From: Streptomyces pilosus | Lineage (GTDB): Bacteria > Actinomycetota > Actinomycetes > Streptomycetales > Streptomycetaceae | Reading direction: 5' to 3' | Length of the DNA: 64,000 nt | Assembly: GCF_014649835.1 (NCBI RefSeq) | Contig: NZ_BMTU01000002.1 | Span: 1 to 64,000 of the forward strand | Part shown: piece after piece, positions 23,344 to 31,127 of the stretch | How positions within the stretch are numbered: the stretch's first letter is position 1 | Layout of the letters: each line of letters opens with the position of its first letter | Translations under genes and position numbers: made by a program | Notes under the pieces: model-generated | Database searches by the model: none | What the model saw: only the letters and a program-made list of their open reading frames with translations | What the model was told of the DNA's origin: nothing

Positions 23344-26154
23344 ATGTTGGTCGAACGTGTACGCATAATTTCCGAACTGAGTGAACTCATACGGTGCGTC
23401 CACAGTGGCCGGGGCGGCGTTGCCGTCATTACCGGACCTGCCGCCGTAGGAAAAACCGAACTGACCCATGCGCTGGCGGAGACAGCCGAAGAAGGCGATC
23501 TCACCGTTTTGCGGGCGCGCATGTATATGCCCGGCGGTCAGGGGCGCCGGGATTTATTCGAGCAGCTCACCGACATGCTGCACCGGGAACCGCGGCGGAG
23601 TGCCGGTGCGTTCCCGGGTGAAAAGCACGGAACCGCCGCCGACGACGCGTATACGGTCGCCGGCCGCTCCACCGCGGGGAGCCCGGTGCTGGCCGCCGAG
23701 GAGATCGCCCGGTACTCCCACCGGAATCCGCTGCTCATCGTGATCGACGACCTGCACCACGCCGATCCCGACTCCCTCGACGGCATCCTCCACCTGGTCC
23801 GGATCTGCCGCACCGCCCGCATCATGATGGTACTCGTGGCATCCGACTGCTCCTACGAGCAAATGCCCTTCTTCCACGCGGAGTTGCTCCGCGCGCCGCA
23901 CTACCGGCGAGTACGTCTGCGCCCGTTGTCCCGCGTCGGGGTCGGAGAGGTCGTGGCGGAAAGTCTGGGCCCCGAGGTCGCCGAGCGGACCGCCGCCGAC
24001 TACTACCGCTACAGCGGCGGCAATCCGCTGGCGCTGCGAGCCCTCATCCAGGAATGGTCCTCCAGCCGGTTCACCGACGAGACCGGCTCCGAGACCGGCA
24101 GAGGCGGCGTCCTCGCACCCGGCCAGGTCTCGGCGCTGGCCGTCTTCACCTCCCTGCACCGCAGTGGCCCGCAGGCCATGGCCGTGGCCCGCGGCATCGC
24201 CCTCCTGGGCCCCGCCGCCGGTCTCGACCTGCTGTGCCAGCTGCTGCGGAGCACATCCGAGGACGTCACCCGGCACCTCCAGGACCTGGAGGCGGCCGGC
24301 GTACTCAGCGGATTCCGCTTCCGTCACCCGGGAGTCGCCCAAGTCGTCCTCACGGACCCGGAGTTCCACGAACTCCGGGAGCTGCACCACGCGGCGGCCG
24401 CCCTGCTGGAGGCGGACGGACACAGCTCCCTGCGGGTGGCCCGGCACCTGATCGCGGCCGACATCGTTGCCGAGTCCTGGACCATCGCCGTGCTGCGCGA
24501 GTCGGCCCGCGAGGCAGCCGGCCGCAACGACTGGGACTTCGCCCTCAAGTGCCTCCGGCTGGCGCTGCGCGGCGCCCTCACCGACGAGGAGAGAGGCCTC
24601 GTCGTCAGCGAGTTCCTCCGCGTCGGATGGCGGCAGAACCCCGCCCGGGTCACCAAGTACTTCCAGGAGTGCTTCGAGCTCCAGCAGAAGGGCCACGTCC
24701 CGGACAGCGAGACGCTCACCCTGCTCACGATCTTCCTGTGGCACGGCCACGTCGAGGACGCGGTGACCATGCTGCTGGACGTGGCCGAACGGTGCGTCGA
24801 CGGCCCGCTGCGCACCGACATCCAGAACTTCCTCGACTGGGCCCGGCTCAGCCACCCGGGCTTGCTGCACCGGATCCGCCGGGCCGACGGGCACCTGCTG
24901 GACCGCCTCCTGGAGACCTCCTCCGCCGCGCTGCGCCCGCTCACCTCCCTGTCCCTGGCCCTGTGCGAGACGGGCCACGCCAACGTCGGCGCCACCGCCC
25001 AGGAGGTGCTGGACGACCGGCGGCTGACCGGGGACACCGCGGGCCCCGTTCTCCAGTCCCTGCTCTACGCGGGCGAGCTGGGTCCGGCCGAACGCTGGGC
25101 CGCCCGGGTCGTCCAGGACACCGAGTGGCTCACCACCCCGCTGTCCCGTGGCCTGCACCAGGCCGTCTGCGCCGAGATCGCCCGTCGGCGCGGTGATCTG
25201 CCGGCGGCCCAGCAACTCGCCGAACGGGCCCTCGCGCACATGGCCCCGCGCGCCTGGGGAGTCGCTCTCGGACTGCCCCTGAGCGTCCTGGTCGCCGTGC
25301 ACACCGCACGGGGCAACACCGAGCGCGCCGCGGAGCACCTGTCGTGGAGCGTGCACCCGGAGATGTACCAGACGCTGTACGGCCTCCAGTACCTCCACGC
25401 CCGGGGCCGCCACCACCTGGCCGTCGGCCAGTACACGGCCGCCCAGCGGGACTTCCGCTCCTGCGAGGAACGCGTGCGCTCCTGGGGCCTCGCTCCACCC
25501 GTCCTCGCCCCCTGGCGGCTGGGCCAGGCCGAGGCGGCCCTGGCCCTCGGCGACCGGGGCGAGGCCCGCCGGCTCACCGAGAGCGAGCTGAACCAGGCCC
25601 GCGGCCGCCACGCGCAGCAGCGCGGCGCGCACCTGCGCGTGTACGCGCGGCTGGTGGACCGCAGCCGCCGCCGCGACGTGCTCACCGACGCGGCCGAGCT
25701 GGTCGCCGGCGGGCGCGACCGGTACCAGCACTTCCTGGTACTGACCGACCTCAGCCGGGCGCACCAGGAGGCCGACGACACCGCGAGGGCGCGCGTCACC
25801 GGCCAGCAGGCCTGGCACAGCGCGGTGCGCTGCGGTGCCGAGCGCCTGGCCCGGACACTCCTGCCGGAGAGCGCCGTCACCACCGGCGAGGAGGCGGCGG
25901 TCGTCCCCGACCAGCGGCTGAACACCGCCATGCTCAGCGAGGCCGAGCTGCGCGTGGCGGAACTGGCCGCGGCCGGTGAGACCAACCGGGAGATCTCCGC
26001 GAAACTGTTCATCACCGTCAGCACCGTGGAGCAGCACCTCACCCGCGTCTACCGCAAGCTCCGCCTGTCCGGCCGCGCGGAACTGCGTGCCTGCCTGGCC
26101 ACCGGATCCGGAGTCGGCGCGGGAGTGCCCGAGCACTGCACGCCGAGCGGCTGA
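23344..26154 (+). CDS. LAL-family LuxR transcriptional activator (pathway-specific regulator)
   Basis: A 936-residue LAL regulator. The Walker A motif GPAAVGKTE lies at residues 31-39 and Walker B LLIVIDDLHHAD near 133. A long helical TPR-like middle follows, and the C-terminal LuxR HTH spans about 864-922 (LSEAELRVAELAAAG, NREISAKLFITVSTVEQHLT, RVYRKLRL). LAL proteins such as PikD activate macrolide clusters. Leu71 is encoded by TTA (23554-23556), so translation should depend on the bldA tRNA and developmental timing. The start is ATG 23344 with GGGAGAG upstream. The TAGGGG boxes upstream of cluster operons are its likely targets (inference). Confidence 0.9.
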   Translation: MLVERVRIISELSELIRCVHSGRGGVAVITGPAAVGKTELTHALAETAEEGDLTVLRARMYMPGGQGRRDLFEQLTDMLHREPRRSAGAFPGEKHGTAADDAYTVAGRSTAGSPVLAAEEIARYSHRNPLLIVIDDLHHADPDSLDGILHLVRICRTARIMMVLVASDCSYEQMPFFHAELLRAPHYRRVRLRPLSRVGVGEVVAESLGPEVAERTAADYYRYSGGNPLALRALIQEWSSSRFTDETGSETGRGGVLAPGQVSALAVFTSLHRSGPQAMAVARGIALLGPAAGLDLLCQLLRSTSEDVTRHLQDLEAAGVLSGFRFRHPGVAQVVLTDPEFHELRELHHAAAALLEADGHSSLRVARHLIAADIVAESWTIAVLRESAREAAGRNDWDFALKCLRLALRGALTDEERGLVVSEFLRVGWRQNPARVTKYFQECFELQQKGHVPDSETLTLLTIFLWHGHVEDAVTMLLDVAERCVDGPLRTDIQNFLDWARLSHPGLLHRIRRADGHLLDRLLETSSAALRPLTSLSLALCETGHANVGATAQEVLDDRRLTGDTAGPVLQSLLYAGELGPAERWAARVVQDTEWLTTPLSRGLHQAVCAEIARRRGDLPAAQQLAERALAHMAPRAWGVALGLPLSVLVAVHTARGNTERAAEHLSWSVHPEMYQTLYGLQYLHARGRHHLAVGQYTAAQRDFRSCEERVRSWGLAPPVLAPWRLGQAEAALALGDRGEARRLTESELNQARGRHAQQRGAHLRVYARLVDRSRRRDVLTDAAELVAGGRDRYQHFLVLTDLSRAHQEADDTARARVTGQQAWHSAVRCGAERLARTLLPESAVTTGEEAAVVPDQRLNTAMLSEAELRVAELAAAGETNREISAKLFITVSTVEQHLTRVYRKLRLSGRAELRACLATGSGVGAGVPEHCTPSG

Positions 26155-26184
26155 CCGCACACGCCGGGGCCCGGCCCGCCGGGG

Positions 26185-26240
26185 TAGGGGGCCGGAGCGC
26201 CGGTTAGGGGTTGGCCGCCGTCCGGCACCGTGCGTAGCGT
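26185..26240 (+). promoter_or_regulatory. vinJ promoter with paired TAGGGG boxes
   Basis: TAGGGG at 26185-26190 and 26205-26210 are direct repeats 20 bp apart. The proximal box ends 24 bp before a -10 TAGCGT (26235-26240). The start codon is at 26326. Confidence 0.6.
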
Positions 26241-26325
26241 CCCCCATGCCCGGTGAGGGCCGCCGCCGTCGGCCGCGCGGTCCGACGCCCGCCCGGCCAA
26301 GCCACCACTGCAGAGGTGATCGACC

Positions 26326-27243
26326 ATGGCAACCGCTCCCGGCCTCGCCGCACCCAGCGCCAAGGGGCAGCTGTCCTTCGGCGAGTGGCACACCTGGTAC
26401 CGGGTCACCGGCGACCCGGGCAGCGGCCGCCCGGCCCTGGTGGTCGTCCACGGCGGTCCCGGATCCACCCACGACTACCTGCTGCGGATCGCCGAACTGG
26501 CCGAGGACGGCTGGCCGGTCGTCCACTACGACCAGCTCGGCAACGGCGGCTCCACCCACCTGCCGGAGAAGGGCGCCGACTTCTGGACCGTACGGCTCTT
26601 CCAGGACGAGCTCGACAACCTCCTGAAGGGCCTGGGCATCGCCGACGACTACGTGCTCTTCGGCCACTCCTGGGGCGGGCTGCTGGCCGCCCGCCACGCC
26701 GCGGAACGCCCCGCGGGGCTGCGCGGCCTGGTCATCGCCAACTCCCCGGCCTCCTACCCGTTGTGGCTGCAGGAGATGAAGGTGCTGCGGGCCCAGCTCC
26801 CGCCGGGCACCGACGACACCCTGCGGCGCCACGAGGAGGCCGGCACCACCGACAGCGAGGAGTACCGGGAGGCCGTCAAGGTCTTCTACGCCCGCCATGT
26901 GTGCCGGCTGCGGCCGTGGCCGCGTGAGTTCATGGCCTCGTTCTACGAGATCGCCAACGATCCCACCGTCTACCACACCATGAACGGCCCCAACGAGTTC
27001 CATGTGATCGGGACCCTCAAGGACTGGTCGGTGGTGGAATACTGCTCCGCCATCGAAGTCCCCACCCTGCTCATCTCGGGTCGCCACGACGAGGCCACAC
27101 CGGTGACGGTCAGGCCCTACGCCGAGCACATTCCTGATGTCCGATGGGAATTGTTCGAGGAATCCAGCCACCAACCGCACCTGGAGGAACCGGAACGTTT
27201 CCGGACGGTGCTCGGGGATTTCCTGAAGAGCGTCTCGGAATAA
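26326..27243 (+). CDS. vinJ: Prolyl-iminopeptidase-type hydrolase removing the alanyl cap (VinJ-like)
   Basis: A 305-residue alpha/beta hydrolase of the proline iminopeptidase family. The oxyanion region VVVHGGPGSTHDYL, nucleophile GHSWGG (Ser near residue 123), acid GRHDEAT and final His in SSHQPHLEEPE make a complete triad. In vicenistatin biosynthesis VinJ hydrolyses the N-terminal alanyl group from the finished polyketide chain, exposing the amine that closes the lactam. It has its own TAGGGG-box promoter and ends at a 64-bp palindrome. The assignment rests on family plus the starter genes around it; the closest alternatives are general aminopeptidases. Confidence 0.85.
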   Translation: MATAPGLAAPSAKGQLSFGEWHTWYRVTGDPGSGRPALVVVHGGPGSTHDYLLRIAELAEDGWPVVHYDQLGNGGSTHLPEKGADFWTVRLFQDELDNLLKGLGIADDYVLFGHSWGGLLAARHAAERPAGLRGLVIANSPASYPLWLQEMKVLRAQLPPGTDDTLRRHEEAGTTDSEEYREAVKVFYARHVCRLRPWPREFMASFYEIANDPTVYHTMNGPNEFHVIGTLKDWSVVEYCSAIEVPTLLISGRHDEATPVTVRPYAEHIPDVRWELFEESSHQPHLEEPERFRTVLGDFLKSVSE

Positions 27244-27272
27244 CCGGCCCGGCGCACCGCCGGCGAACGGCC

Positions 27273-27336
27273 GGGACACGGACGGGGACCGGGCCGCACC
27301 CCCGCGGGGGTGCGGCCCGGTCCCCGTCCGTGTCCC
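27273..27336. terminator. 64-bp perfect palindrome between vinJ and vinL
   Basis: Two 32-nt arms (27273-27304 and 27305-27336) are exact reverse complements with no loop. It lies between the converging ends of vinJ (27243) and vinL (27340), so it is a bidirectional terminator. Confidence 0.8.
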
Positions 27337-27339
27337 GCC

Positions 27340-27588
27340 TCAGGCGGCCGACGCGTCGAGCTCGTGGAGGGTCAGCCACAGCCGCTCGGGCGTGGCGAAC
27401 GTCGCCAGGGTCAGCGCCTCGTCGACGAACCGCAGGCCGTAGGCGCCTTCCAGGTCACTCAGCAACTCCACCGTGGCCAGCGAGTCCAGGCCCAGCTCCC
27501 GCAGCGCGGTGTTCGCGGTCAGCTCCTCGTCATCGCCCAGGAACGGCAGATGACGGCGCACGATCGCTTCGAACTTCTCGTCCCACAT
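27340..27588 (-). CDS. vinL: Stand-alone acyl carrier protein for the starter unit (VinL-like)
   Basis: An 82-residue carrier protein. The phosphopantetheine site is S36 in [15 protein letters not shown]. In the vicenistatin pathway VinL carries 3-methylaspartate, then 3-aminoisobutyrate, then the alanyl-capped dipeptide before transfer to the PKS. The start is ATG 27588 ([10 protein letters not shown]). It is transcribed from its own promoter, divergent from vinN, and converges on vinJ at the palindromic terminator. A carrier of a free-standing NRPS system is the only reasonable alternative; the neighbours argue against it. Confidence 0.88.
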   Translation of the reverse strand: MWDEKFEAIVRRHLPFLGDDEELTANTALRELGLDSLATVELLSDLEGAYGLRFVDEALTLATFATPERLWLTLHELDASAA

Positions 27589-27621
27589 GGTGTCTCCGCA
27601 TCCGAGAAATGGCTTGCTCTC

Positions 27622-27656
27622 ATAGCAGTCCCGAACGCCCGCGGTGACAACCCTTA
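27622..27656 (-). promoter_or_regulatory. vinL promoter with a variant G-rich box
   Basis: On the minus strand TAAGGG (27656-27651) ends 23 bp before TGCTAT (27627-27622), matching the box-to-minus-10 spacing of the other cluster promoters. The box differs from TAGGGG at one base. Confidence 0.4.
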
Positions 27657-27666
27657 TCACCGCCCT

Positions 27667-27712
27667 CTGGGGTCGGCTAGGGGTGTTTCGGCCGCCCTGG
27701 CCTCCTTACTGT
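27667..27712 (+). promoter_or_regulatory. vinN-vinO-vinI-vinH operon promoter with G-rich boxes
   Basis: CTGGGGT (27667-27673) and CTAGGGGT (27677-27684) lie 10 bp apart. The proximal TAGGGG (27678-27683) ends 23 bp before a -10 TACTGT (27707-27712). The start codon is at 27770. Confidence 0.6.
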
Positions 27713-27769
27713 TCCGACGAAGCGGAAACAGTGCGGTGCGAATACGCGCGGATGCGAAGCGGAGAGACC

Positions 27770-29317
27770 ATGACGGAACTCGCGGTTTCAGAGACCGCCC
27801 CGGATTCCCCCGCGGCGGGGCCGTCTCTGGTGCATGAGTTGCTGGACGAGGCCGCGCGTGCCGTCCCCGACGGCACCGCCGTCCGCGACGCGGCGGGCGG
27901 CTGGACCTACCGCGAACTGGAGCGGACGAGCCGCGCGTTCGGCGCCTGGCTCGACGCGCGGGGGCTGCGGCACGGCGACCGCCTGGTCGTGCAGGCCCCC
28001 AGCCGCCGCGACCTGGTCGCCATGTTCTACGGCGCGGTCTCCCGCGGAGTCGTCTTCGTGCCGCTCAACCCCGGCATGAAGCCCTTCCACCTCCAGTCCG
28101 TGCTGGGCAACGCCGAGCCGGCCCTGGTGATCGGGTCGGGCCCGACCACACCGCGGCTGCGGGAGGTTTCCCCCGCCCCGGTCCACGACCTCGCCGAGAT
28201 CTGGCCCGCCGTGACCGACCTCGCCGAACGGGAGGTGACCGCCCCGCCGGTCACCGTCCGCCCCGACGACATCGCCGTGCTGATCTACACCTCCGGGTCG
28301 ACCGCCGCGCCCAAGGCCGTGATCTGCCCGCACGCCCAAGTCACCTTCGCCTCCCGGGCCATCGTGGACGCGCTCGGCTACCGCGCCGACGACGTGGTCT
28401 TCTGCCGCTTCCCCCTGTCCTGGGACTACGGCCTGTACAAGGTGCTGCTGACCTGCCTGGGCCGCGGCGAACTCGTGCTCGCCGACGAGGAGTCGGACCT
28501 GACGCTGCTCAACCGCATGCGGCAGACCGGCGCCACGGTGGTCCCGATCGTCCCGTCCCTGGCCCAGATGATCGTGGCCCTGGCCCGGCGCGCCCCGGAC
28601 GCGCTGCCGCCGGTGCGGATGTTCACCAACACCGGAGCCGCCCTGCCGGCCCCCACCATCCGGGCCCTGCGGGACCTCTTCCCCGGCGTCCGGGTGGTCC
28701 GCCAGTTCGGCCAGACCGAGTGCAAGCGGGTCTCCGTCATGCCCCCCTCGCTGGACGAGAGCAGGCCGGAGTCGGTCGGGCTGCCGCTGCCCGGCACCAG
28801 GGTCCTGATCCTCGACGAGGACGGCCGCGAACTGCCTCCCGGCGGCGTCGGCGAGATCGTGGTCACCGGACCGCACGTGATGCCGGGCTACTGGCGCGAC
28901 CCCGAGCAGACCGCCCGCTCCTTCCGCCGGGACCCGGCAACCGGCGAACCGCGGCTGCACACCGGCGACTACGGCAGCCGGGACGAGGACGGCTACCTCT
29001 ACTTCGAGGGCCGGCGCGACGACATGTTCAAACGCAAGGGCATCCGCATGAGCACCGTCGAGATCGAGGCCGCCGCCATGGACGTCCCCGGCGTGCGGGC
29101 CGCGGCCGTCGTACCGCCCGCCGGCGGCGCCGACCTGGCCCTCGTGGTGGAGGCCGACGACCTGGAGGGGCCCGCCGTCCTGCGCGCCCTGGCCGGCCGG
29201 CTGGAGCCCGCCAAGGTCCCCGCCGTCTGCAGGGTGGTCGCCGCCATGCCGCTCACCGGCCACGGCAAGAACGCCCGGCACGAACTGGCCGCGCTCGTCC
29301 GGGAGGGGAACCGGTGA
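27770..29317 (+). CDS. vinN: 3-methylaspartate:carrier-protein ligase (VinN-like)
   Basis: A 515-residue adenylating enzyme. The ATP loop is YTSGSTAAPKAVICPH, with GQTECKRV at core motif 5, the hinge HTGDYGSRDEDGYLYFEGRRDD and the terminal Lys in PLTGHGKNARHEL. VinN activates (2S,3S)-3-methylaspartate and loads it on VinL. Its known substrate contacts include an Asp and, 100 residues later, a Lys-Arg pair; here D219 and K319-R320 keep exactly that spacing, and T288 stands where I recall a Ser. The start is ATG 27770 with GGAGAG. Its stop overlaps the GTG of vinO (GTGA). Confidence 0.87.
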   Translation: MTELAVSETAPDSPAAGPSLVHELLDEAARAVPDGTAVRDAAGGWTYRELERTSRAFGAWLDARGLRHGDRLVVQAPSRRDLVAMFYGAVSRGVVFVPLNPGMKPFHLQSVLGNAEPALVIGSGPTTPRLREVSPAPVHDLAEIWPAVTDLAEREVTAPPVTVRPDDIAVLIYTSGSTAAPKAVICPHAQVTFASRAIVDALGYRADDVVFCRFPLSWDYGLYKVLLTCLGRGELVLADEESDLTLLNRMRQTGATVVPIVPSLAQMIVALARRAPDALPPVRMFTNTGAALPAPTIRALRDLFPGVRVVRQFGQTECKRVSVMPPSLDESRPESVGLPLPGTRVLILDEDGRELPPGGVGEIVVTGPHVMPGYWRDPEQTARSFRRDPATGEPRLHTGDYGSRDEDGYLYFEGRRDDMFKRKGIRMSTVEIEAAAMDVPGVRAAAVVPPAGGADLALVVEADDLEGPAVLRALAGRLEPAKVPAVCRVVAAMPLTGHGKNARHELAALVREGNR

Positions 29318-30621
29318 CCGGCACCGTACCGAGCCCGCACGGCGCGCTCGTGGAGCGCTTCGGCACGCCGCTCTACGTGTACGACCTCGACGAGGTCACC
29401 GCGGCCCGCACCGAACTGCTGGCGGCCCTGCCCGACGCCGCCGTCCTGTACTACGCGCTCAAGGCCAACCCGCACCCCGACGTGGCCCGCACCCTGCGCG
29501 GCGACGACGGCAGGTGCCGCGCCGAGATCAGCTCCACCGGCGAACTCCACGCCGCCCTGGAAGCCGGCTTCGACCCCGCCCACTGCCTCTACACGGGACC
29601 CGGCAAGACCACCACCGAGATCGGCCACGCCCTCGACCTCGGAGTGCGCACCTTCTCCACCGACTCGGTCAGCGACGTACGCCGGGTCGGCCGCGCCGCC
29701 GCCGAACGCGGCGTCACCGCCGGATGCGTCCTGCGGGTCAACGCCGTCAACACCGACACCGGCGGCGCCACCACCGGCATCCGCATGACCGGGCGGCCCA
29801 GCCAGTTCGGCTTCGACGCCGAGGACCTGCCCGCCGCCCTGCCCGAGCTGCGCCGCGTCGAGGGCGTCCGGCTGACCGGACTGCACTTCTTCCCGCTCAG
29901 CAACGCCAAGGACGAGGCGAACCTGGTCGGCGAGTTCCGGCACACCGTGACCGCGGCCGTCCGCCTCGCGGACGACCTCGGACTGCCGCTGGAACTGCTC
30001 GACCTCGGCGGCGGGTTCGCCGCGCCCTACGGCACGCCCGGCACCCGTGACAGCTACCCCGGCCTGCGCGCGGAGCTGGAGGCCATGCTCGACGCCGCCC
30101 TGCCGCGCTGGCGCACGGGCAGCCCGGTGATCGCCTTCGAGTCCGGCCGCTACCTCACCTCCTGCGCCGGCACCCTGCTGCTGGGTGTCACCAACGTCAA
30201 GACGGGGCGCGGCCGCACCCACGTGATCCTCGACGGCGGCATCAACGTGTTCGGCGGCATGTCCGGCCTGGGCCGGCTGCTGCCCACCCACGTCGAGCCC
30301 GCCGCCACCACGGCACCCGCCGACGGCCCCGCGGTGACCGCCCGCCTGGTCGGCCCGCTGTGCACACCCGGCGACGTCCTCAGCCGCGACCTGCCCGGAC
30401 CCGCACTGCGGGCCGACGACGTGGTCACGGTCCCCAACACCGGCGCCTACGGGCCCACGGCCAGTCTGCTGGCGTTCCTCGGCCGGCCCGCGCCCGCCGA
30501 GGTCGCCCTGCGCGGCGGGGGCATCGTCTCCGCCACCCGCATCGACTACCGGCGCGTGCCCGTGGACGACGCCGGCGGCCCGGTCCCCGCCGGCCCGACC
30601 GCCCAGGAGCCCGCCCCGTGA
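29314..30621 (+). CDS. vinO: PLP-dependent decarboxylase of carrier-bound methylaspartate (VinO-like)
   Basis: A 435-residue fold-type III PLP enzyme related to diaminopimelate decarboxylase. The PLP lysine is K50 in VLYYALKANPHPD; the phosphate-binding Gly loop is LDLGGGFAAPYG. Downstream, FESGRYLTSCAG and LVGPLCTPGDVL (with the Cys) are family motifs. It should convert 3-methylaspartyl-VinL to 3-aminoisobutyryl-VinL. The start is GTG 29314, overlapping the vinN stop by 4 nt; its own stop overlaps the vinI start in the same way. The substrate is inferred from neighbours. Confidence 0.88.
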   Translation: MTGTVPSPHGALVERFGTPLYVYDLDEVTAARTELLAALPDAAVLYYALKANPHPDVARTLRGDDGRCRAEISSTGELHAALEAGFDPAHCLYTGPGKTTTEIGHALDLGVRTFSTDSVSDVRRVGRAAAERGVTAGCVLRVNAVNTDTGGATTGIRMTGRPSQFGFDAEDLPAALPELRRVEGVRLTGLHFFPLSNAKDEANLVGEFRHTVTAAVRLADDLGLPLELLDLGGGFAAPYGTPGTRDSYPGLRAELEAMLDAALPRWRTGSPVIAFESGRYLTSCAGTLLLGVTNVKTGRGRTHVILDGGINVFGGMSGLGRLLPTHVEPAATTAPADGPAVTARLVGPLCTPGDVLSRDLPGPALRADDVVTVPNTGAYGPTASLLAFLGRPAPAEVALRGGGIVSATRIDYRRVPVDDAGGPVPAGPTAQEPAP

Positions 30622-31127
30622 ACCAGCTCTCCGGCACCCGGCCCGGCACCGGGGACCCGCGCCCCCTCGACACCGCGAGCACGGTCGTCGTCACCGGCGT
30701 GGAGTCCGACTCCCACACCTGGAACCTCGTCTTCCTCCAGCTGCTCCTGGAGGAGAGGGGCCACCGGGTGATCAACCTCGGCCCCTGCGTGCCCGTCGCG
30801 CAGCTGGTCTCCGCGTGCCTGCGCCACGACCCGGCACTGGTCGTGGTGAGCAGCGTCAACGGCCACGGCCACGTCGACGGGCTGCACCTGGCCCGCACCC
30901 TGCGCGCCCACCCCGGACTCGCCGCCCTGCCGATGGTCATCGGCGGGAAACTCGGCGTGTCCGCCTCCGCCGCCGAGCGCGGCCGGCAGGCGGCGGACCT
31001 GCTGGAGGCCGGCTTCGACGCCGTCTTCGACGACGGCCGTGAGGAAGACCTGCGCCACTACCTGGACTCGGCCCGGCCCGCGCCCGCCCTCACCGGGGCC
31101 CGGTCCGGAGCCCCGGGCACGCCTTGA
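30618..31127 (+). CDS. vinI: Glutamate mutase small (sigma) subunit, B12-binding (VinI-like)
   Basis: A 169-residue cobalamin-binding protein with a Rossmann-like fold (VVVTGVESDSHTWNLVFL, VVVSSVNGHGHVDG, MVIGGKLGVS). It pairs with the large subunit to rearrange L-glutamate to 3-methylaspartate using adenosylcobalamin. The B12 lower-ligand motif, normally DxHxxG, reads D31-S-H33-T-W-N36 here: Asp and His are kept, Gly is replaced by Asn. It has an N-terminal extension of about 20 residues and a C-terminal tail compared with clostridial MutS (137 aa). The start is GTG 30618, coupled to vinO. Confidence 0.87.
   Translation: MNQLSGTRPGTGDPRPLDTASTVVVTGVESDSHTWNLVFLQLLLEERGHRVINLGPCVPVAQLVSACLRHDPALVVVSSVNGHGHVDGLHLARTLRAHPGLAALPMVIGGKLGVSASAAERGRQAADLLEAGFDAVFDDGREEDLRHYLDSARPAPALTGARSGAPGTP

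Noticed and set aside
23554-27279. Minus-strand open frame of 1241 codons opposite the LAL and vinJ genes
   Set aside because: It is low-complexity Gly/Arg/Val/Gln-rich translation caused by third-position GC bias, contains no domain, and spans two well-supported genes.
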